From Acholeplasmatales bacterium (GTDB taxonomy: Bacteria > Bacillota_I > Bacilli_A > Acholeplasmatales > Anaeroplasmataceae): DNA of 9,992 bases. The position numbers and the translations under genes were made by a program. Where the stretch lies: assembly GCA_024696565.1 (NCBI GenBank), contig JAILGR010000256.1, positions 1-9,992 of the forward strand, read 5' to 3'. Shown here piece by piece: positions 6,303 to 9,992 of this stretch; position 1 is the stretch's first letter, and each line of letters starts with the position of its first letter. Under the pieces are notes generated by a model. It did not search any database. It had not been told where the DNA came from and saw only the letters and a list, made by a program, of their open reading frames with translations.

Positions 6303-6734
6303 ATGGATAAATACGATTGCTTACGTTTAGAAAACCAATTATGCTTTCCTCTTTATGTAGCCTCTAAAGAAATAATTAGAAGATATAAACCATTATTAGA
6401 CAAATTAGATTTAACATATACACAATATATCGCTATGATGGTTATTTGGGAAGAAAAAACTATTCATGTTACTGCCCTAGGTAAAAAATTATATTTAGAT
6501 ACAGGTACTATATCTCCATTAATTAGAAAATTAAAAGAAAAAGGTTATATTACTATTAATAGAGATAATAAAGATGAAAGAGTCCAAATAATAGAGGTCA
6601 CTAAAGAAGGTATGGATTTAAGAGAAAAAGCTTTATCTGTCCCAGAATCTATGGCTAAGAATAAATGTATTGATTTAACAGTAGATGAAGCAATAACATT
6701 AAAAAAAATTCTAGAACAAATTATTGAAAGATAA
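6303..6734 (+). CDS. ohrR: OhrR-type peroxide-sensing MarR repressor
   Basis: This 143-residue winged-helix repressor is very close in pattern to Bacillus OhrR. LENQLCFPLY carries the single sensing Cys at 14. Tyr28 and Tyr39 sit at the spacing of the Cys15/Tyr29/Tyr40 set that positions the sensing thiol in B. subtilis OhrR. TYTQYIAMMVIWEE, LGKKLYLDTGTISPLIRKL (recognition helix, about 60-78) and the wing DNKDERV follow. When an organic hydroperoxide oxidises the Cys the protein is expected to leave DNA. No cysteine lies in the C-terminal half, so it is the one-Cys type (Cys6 is extra and near the N terminus). No clear Shine-Dalgarno is present; the start lies one base after the trxA stop, suggesting translational coupling. 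No ohr peroxidase gene is nearby: the operon's own gpx seems to be its target. Confidence 0.92.
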   Translation: MDKYDCLRLENQLCFPLYVASKEIIRRYKPLLDKLDLTYTQYIAMMVIWEEKTIHVTALGKKLYLDTGTISPLIRKLKEKGYITINRDNKDERVQIIEVTKEGMDLREKALSVPESMAKNKCIDLTVDEAITLKKILEQIIER

Positions 6735-6764
6735 GCCATTTTCTAATGGCTTTTCTTCTTTTCG
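6733..6764 (+). terminator. Terminator of the redox operon
   Basis: AAGCCATT (6733-6740) pairs perfectly with AATGGCTT (6745-6752) across a TTCT loop, followed by a T-rich tract (TTTTCTTCTTTT). It overlaps the ohrR stop codon and ends just before the next promoter. Confidence 0.88.
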
Positions 6765-6765
6765 T

Positions 6766-6774
6766 TGTTATAAT
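6766..6774 (+). promoter_or_regulatory. Extended -10 promoter of the neopullulanase gene
   Basis: TGTTATAAT is a perfect TGn-TATAAT element. The -35 position (6746-6751, within the terminator's right arm) is poor, as often with extended -10 promoters. Start near 6781, leader about 15 bases. Confidence 0.6.
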
Positions 6775-6795
6775 AAAAGTATAGGAGGGATGGAT

Positions 6796-8499
6796 ATGGA
6801 ATTATCTTCAGTATTACACATTGCCGATAGGCGTTTTGCTTATGCAGTAGATAAAAATAGTTTTATCATTCGTATTAGAACTAAAAGAGATGACTTTAAA
6901 GAAGTTATTTTGCATTCTAGGTATAAATATGTACCATTAAAGTTTATAAATACAATGGAAGAAACTAAAATGCATCTATATGCTAAAGACAATGTGTTTG
7001 ATTATTATGAAGCTAATATCAAAATTGATTGTATCTGTTTAAGATATTATTTTGAGTTAGTGGATTATGATTCAAATAAAGCCTATTTTGGCAATAATAG
7101 GTTTTATAAAAACGATATCGATAATATCGATTTTATGTTTGATTTACCACAGAATTTAAGAGAAGAAGAGATGTATGTTTTGCCTAAATGGGCAAAAAAT
7201 GGTATTGTATACCAAATATTTCCAGCTAGATTTGCTTCATCAGAAGACATTTCTAAAGAAATATGGTATAAAGCACCAATTGGTCATCAAGAAGAAATTG
7301 GTGGCAATTTAAGAGGTATTATTAATCATTTAGATCATATTAGTGAATTAGGGGCTGATTTGATTTATATGACTCCGATTTTTAAATCTACTTCTAGTCA
7401 TAAATATAATATAGCTGATTATTATACTATTGATCCTACTTTTGGTTCAAAAGAGGATTTAATTGAGTTAGTTAAAAAAGCTCATGAAAAAGGTATTAGG
7501 GTCATACTTGATGGTGTATTTAATCATACTGGAATAGACTTTTTCGCATTTAAAGATGTATTAAAAAATGGTAAAGATTCAAATTATTATAATTGGTATT
7601 ATATTAATGATTATCCTTTAGTATGTGAATGGGGTAAAAGACCTAATTATAAGTCATTTGCTTATTTCTTTGGTATGCCAAAACTAAATGAGGATAATCC
7701 TGTTGTAAGAAAATATTTTATCGATGTCGCTACATATTGGATTAAAGAAGCCGATATTGATGGGTGGAGATTAGATGTTGCTGATGAAGTTTCCCATGTC
7801 TTTTGGAAAGAATTTAGGCGTGAGGTAAAAAAAGTTAAACCTGATGCCTTAATTATAGGTGAAGTATGGCATTATGCTGAGGACTTCCTAGATGGTGATG
7901 AATGGGATACAGTAATGAATTATGATTTCTATTTCTCTGTTAGAGAATTAGTAGCTAAAGAAACATTAACTGTATCTGAATTCTATGCTGAAATAGAAAC
8001 TATAAAGGGTAGATGTCATAAAGCTATTTATCCATATTTATGGAATTTACTTGATAGCCATGATACAGAAAGATTCTATAACGCATGTAATTATGATAAG
8101 AAAAAAGAAAAGCTAGCTATAGCTATTCAATTATTATTTGAAGGTATGCCTTTAATTTATTATGGGGATGAATTTGGCATGAAAGGTTCACATGACCCTG
8201 ATAATAGAAGAGGCATGTATTGGGATAGAGAATATCAAGATTTAGAATTCTTTGATTGGTATAAAAAATTAATTCAAGTAAGAAAAAATAATCCTGGTAT
8301 TTTAGAAGAAAATGTTTCTTATAAAACTATAGATGAACTTGGTTTATTAGTTTTAGAAAAGCCTTCATATACATTAGTATTTAACACAAAAAATAAAGAA
8401 TTAGTATTAGATGAATATATTGGAAAAGAAGATTTAATAGAAAATAAAATATTTGATGGTAATATGAAACCACTTAGTGTTTTGGTCTTCAATAAATAA
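6796..8499 (+). CDS. Neopullulanase/cyclomaltodextrinase-type alpha-glycosidase (GH13)
   Basis: This 567-residue enzyme hydrolyses alpha-1,4 (and some alpha-1,6) bonds in maltodextrins, cyclodextrins or pullulan. Residues 1-120 form the N-terminal beta domain (CBM34-like) of the neopullulanase group, followed by the GH13 barrel. Motifs: DGVFNH at 239-244, GWRLDVADE with nucleophile Asp327, GEVWH with acid/base Glu356, LLDSHDTERF with His422 and Asp423, and MPKLN at 294-298, the signature of the GH13_20 group. The catalytic numbering is one residue less than that reported for the Geobacillus neopullulanase (328/357/424). No signal peptide is present, so it acts in the cytoplasm on imported dextrins. 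ATG 6796 has AGGAGG (6783-6788) 7 bases upstream; the ATG at 6790 is only one base from it, and the frame's further extension to 6724 lies in the previous terminator. No transporter is near. Confidence 0.92.
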   Translation: MELSSVLHIADRRFAYAVDKNSFIIRIRTKRDDFKEVILHSRYKYVPLKFINTMEETKMHLYAKDNVFDYYEANIKIDCICLRYYFELVDYDSNKAYFGNNRFYKNDIDNIDFMFDLPQNLREEEMYVLPKWAKNGIVYQIFPARFASSEDISKEIWYKAPIGHQEEIGGNLRGIINHLDHISELGADLIYMTPIFKSTSSHKYNIADYYTIDPTFGSKEDLIELVKKAHEKGIRVILDGVFNHTGIDFFAFKDVLKNGKDSNYYNWYYINDYPLVCEWGKRPNYKSFAYFFGMPKLNEDNPVVRKYFIDVATYWIKEADIDGWRLDVADEVSHVFWKEFRREVKKVKPDALIIGEVWHYAEDFLDGDEWDTVMNYDFYFSVRELVAKETLTVSEFYAEIETIKGRCHKAIYPYLWNLLDSHDTERFYNACNYDKKKEKLAIAIQLLFEGMPLIYYGDEFGMKGSHDPDNRRGMYWDREYQDLEFFDWYKKLIQVRKNNPGILEENVSYKTIDELGLLVLEKPSYTLVFNTKNKELVLDEYIGKEDLIENKIFDGNMKPLSVLVFNK

Positions 8500-8504
8500 A
8501 ATGT

Positions 8505-8533
8505 TTTAATTTTTTTAATAAATGTAGTATAAT
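8505..8533 (+). promoter_or_regulatory. Promoter of the lipoprotein gene
   Basis: A perfect TATAAT (8528-8533) with a weak -35 (TTTAAT, 8505-8510, 17-base spacer). The start would fall near 8540, placing a 5-bp hairpin (TAGAC 8539-8543, TTAT loop, GTCTA 8548-8552) at the very 5' end of the message. No terminator separates it from the gene before. Confidence 0.5.
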
Positions 8534-8570
8534 ATATATAGACTTATGTCTAAAAAAGGAGAAAAATAGT

Positions 8571-9863
8571 ATGAGAAAATCAATTTTAAGCTTAGGACTA
8601 TTAACTGGTGTAATTGCTACATTTGCACTTGCATCATGTGGTTCAAGCCAAACTACTGTTAAGGATTTTGAGGGAAATGATTATACAATTGAAGCTTCTA
8701 AAGATAAAGAAGTTGTTGCAAAATCATTAGTTCTTACAGCTAAAGCAGTAACAGCTACACAAGCAAAATATTATGCACTAGGTGCAGAACTTAATTTAGA
8801 TGCAGAAGTATCTACAGCTTATGAAGGTATTGATTTAACTGCAAATTTAGCAGCTAATTTAGCATTAAAGGGTTCTATTGGAACAAATGCTTATACTGCA
8901 ATTTATGATATTACACAAAAGAAACCTGAAACAATTACTGATGAACAAATTAAACAAGCTAATGATGAATTAGCAGCTAATTTAAAGGGTGAAGCCATTT
9001 TTAGTGCGACTGCTTCTTTAACTGCATCTTCAGAAGATGAAGAATTAAAAGAAGGCGTTGAAATGTTTAATGGTGCTAAGGCAGAAGTTAGTGCTGCTGC
9101 ATTCATAGAAAATGCTACAGAGACTACACCATTAACTGCATATGGCGAAATTAATGGTTCAGTATCAGCTACAATTTATCCACTATTATCTTTAGTAATC
9201 CCTGAGGAATATGCTGATTTCTTCAAAGAAAGTGAAGATAAGAAGAATATGGAAGTTGAACTAAATGTAATGTATGGTATTGCAGAAATTCCAGATGCTG
9301 AAAATTATGTATCAGGATTCAGTTATTATCAAACTCATACATTTGATGAGCTCTTAACTGCTATTGGCGTAGATGCTGATACTAAACTAACTGCTGAATT
9401 CTTTGAATCAAAGGAGTATGAAACATTAGTTACTGCTGTTGATCAACTTGGTCTAGAAATCACTGATGCAAAGGGTGGTTCTGTTACATTTGGTCTTAAT
9501 TTAACTGGTGATAAGATTGGTGCATTAGCTACATTAACTGGTAAGAAGTTAACAGTTGAAGATCTTACTAATTTAGCTAAGTTAGAAAAAGATAAAACAT
9601 ATTTAAAATTAGAAGCTACAATTGATGCAGTTAAGGGTCTTGCAACTGGTTTTAAGGTTGAATTACCAGACTTATCAATTATTCCATTATTTGTTGAAGA
9701 CTTCCCAGTTGAAAAATTTGGTGGTCATTTATCAGTTGGTTATAAACTTACAACAGATGGTGATGTTAAGTTTACAAAGACTAAGGATGCTAATAAGACT
9801 TATGTTAATCCTGAGGATTTAGCTCTTCAAGGAGAAGCACAAGTAGAAGATCAACCTAAATAA
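8571..9863 (+). CDS. Lipoprotein of unknown function
   Basis: This 430-residue surface protein has a type II signal peptide: positively charged start (MRK), hydrophobic stretch and lipobox LASC with Cys23, the only cysteine, followed by a Gly-Ser linker. It would be acylated and anchored on the outer face of the membrane. The mature part is rich in Ala, Thr, Leu and acidic residues, with many alternating short stretches suggestive of amphipathic beta strands, such as YALGAELNLDAEVSTA (about 66-81), ATASLTA and KVELPDLSI. There are Asp/Glu-rich turns and an acidic tail. I recognise no enzymatic motif and no solute-binding signature, so I give no function. AAGGAG (8556-8561) lies 9 bases before the ATG. 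G+C is higher than in neighbouring genes, mainly because of its alanine codons. The gene ends before a hairpin and may be monocistronic. Confidence 0.85.
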   Translation: MRKSILSLGLLTGVIATFALASCGSSQTTVKDFEGNDYTIEASKDKEVVAKSLVLTAKAVTATQAKYYALGAELNLDAEVSTAYEGIDLTANLAANLALKGSIGTNAYTAIYDITQKKPETITDEQIKQANDELAANLKGEAIFSATASLTASSEDEELKEGVEMFNGAKAEVSAAAFIENATETTPLTAYGEINGSVSATIYPLLSLVIPEEYADFFKESEDKKNMEVELNVMYGIAEIPDAENYVSGFSYYQTHTFDELLTAIGVDADTKLTAEFFESKEYETLVTAVDQLGLEITDAKGGSVTFGLNLTGDKIGALATLTGKKLTVEDLTNLAKLEKDKTYLKLEATIDAVKGLATGFKVELPDLSIIPLFVEDFPVEKFGGHLSVGYKLTTDGDVKFTKTKDANKTYVNPEDLALQGEAQVEDQPK

Positions 9864-9878
9864 TTTAATAAAAAAATA

Positions 9879-9900
9879 TAAAGGAGCTTCGGCTCCTTTA
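9879..9900. terminator. UUCG-capped hairpin, possible weak or bidirectional terminator
   Basis: TAAAGGAGC (9879-9887) pairs perfectly with GCTCCTTTA (9892-9900) around a TTCG loop, a very stable tetraloop with its closing C-G pair. The plus-strand tail (TTCATATATT) is poor in T, whereas the minus-strand side has a run of seven T (from the A-run at 9870-9876). It may terminate lipoprotein transcription only partly, or mainly serve transcripts arriving from the right. Confidence 0.65.
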
Positions 9901-9925
9901 TTCATATATTAAGGGGGATTTAATT

Positions 9926-9992
9926 GTGATTTATAATGATAAGATTAATTATAAATATGAAAATAATCCATCTAGTAATACTTTAGTAATTT
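9926..9992 (+). CDS. Start of a further gene, possibly an alpha/beta hydrolase (partial)
   Basis: From GTG 9926 the frame stays open for 22 codons to the right edge (MIYNDKINYKYENN, then PSSNTLVI). A strong AAGGGGGAT Shine-Dalgarno (9911-9919) precedes it by about 7 bases. The same AAGGGGGAT sequence precedes the synthetase-like gene at 1656. The start, a short N-terminal strand followed by SNTLVI, would suit the first beta strand before the GxSxG oxyanion region of an alpha/beta hydrolase, but this is a weak guess from 22 residues. No convincing promoter is seen between the hairpin and this start. Confidence 0.5.
   Translation, partial: MIYNDKINYKYENNPSSNTLVI

Noticed and set aside
5546..6739. 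Minus-strand open frames opposite the reductase-like and ohrR genes
   Set aside because: Shadows of strong coding genes with no start signals.
1..9992. Mycoplasma-type code with TGA as tryptophan
   Set aside because: Tryptophans in conserved motifs (WCGPC, KWNF, GWRLD) use TGG, and cls ends naturally at TGA.
1..9992. CRISPR array, insertion sequence, tRNA, rRNA or riboswitch
   Set aside because: No regularly spaced repeats, transposase fragments, cloverleaf or conserved leader fold was seen. The non-coding stretches are short and filled by promoters and terminators.

Overview
The window looks like chromosome from a low-GC, Gram-positive bacterium of the Bacilli/Mollicutes-like gut lineages (uncultured RF39 or Erysipelotrichales-type organisms are my guess). 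The A+T content is very high. Shine-Dalgarno sites are of the AGGAG type, sigma-A-like promoters and rho-independent terminators are compact, and there is a classical lipobox lipoprotein. Tryptophan is encoded by TGG and TGA is used as a stop (for example at the end of cls), so this is the standard bacterial code and not the Mycoplasma code.

Left part (1-1770, minus strand). A RhuM-family protein runs off the left edge. It begins at what is normally an internal methionine, so it appears to be a 5'-truncated remnant. It sits directly behind the long terminator hairpin of a 442-residue acyl-CoA-synthetase-like gene. That gene keeps the C-terminal adenylation motifs but has lost the glycine-rich ATP-binding loop. 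Its promoter shares its -10 region with a promoter on the opposite strand.

Middle left (1788-4520, plus strand). A polytopic membrane protein resembling CrtO-type (glycosyl-diaponeurosporenoate) acyltransferases is followed by the remains of a HdeD/DUF308-like membrane protein broken by several frameshifts. A terminator and an intact ClsA-type cardiolipin synthase come next. This part and the synthetase-like gene suggest a membrane and lipid theme.

Centre (4529-6764, plus strand). A tight four-gene redox operon encodes a Cys-type glutathione peroxidase (thiol peroxidase), a thioredoxin-reductase-like flavoprotein without recognisable NADPH-binding motifs, a thioredoxin and an OhrR-type one-cysteine MarR repressor. 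The promoter's -10 lies inside an inverted repeat that closely resembles the known Bacillus OhrR operator. I read this as a self-regulated peroxide-detoxification circuit, possibly drawing electrons from ferredoxin and not from NADPH. It is the most interesting unit in the window.

Right part (6766-9992, plus strand). An intracellular GH13 neopullulanase/cyclomaltodextrinase-type alpha-glucosidase is followed by a 430-residue lipoprotein of unknown function. A UUCG-capped hairpin and the first 22 codons of another gene (possibly an alpha/beta hydrolase) close the window. I see no CRISPR array, tRNA, rRNA, insertion sequence or riboswitch. No gap of more than 300 bases lacks an explanation.
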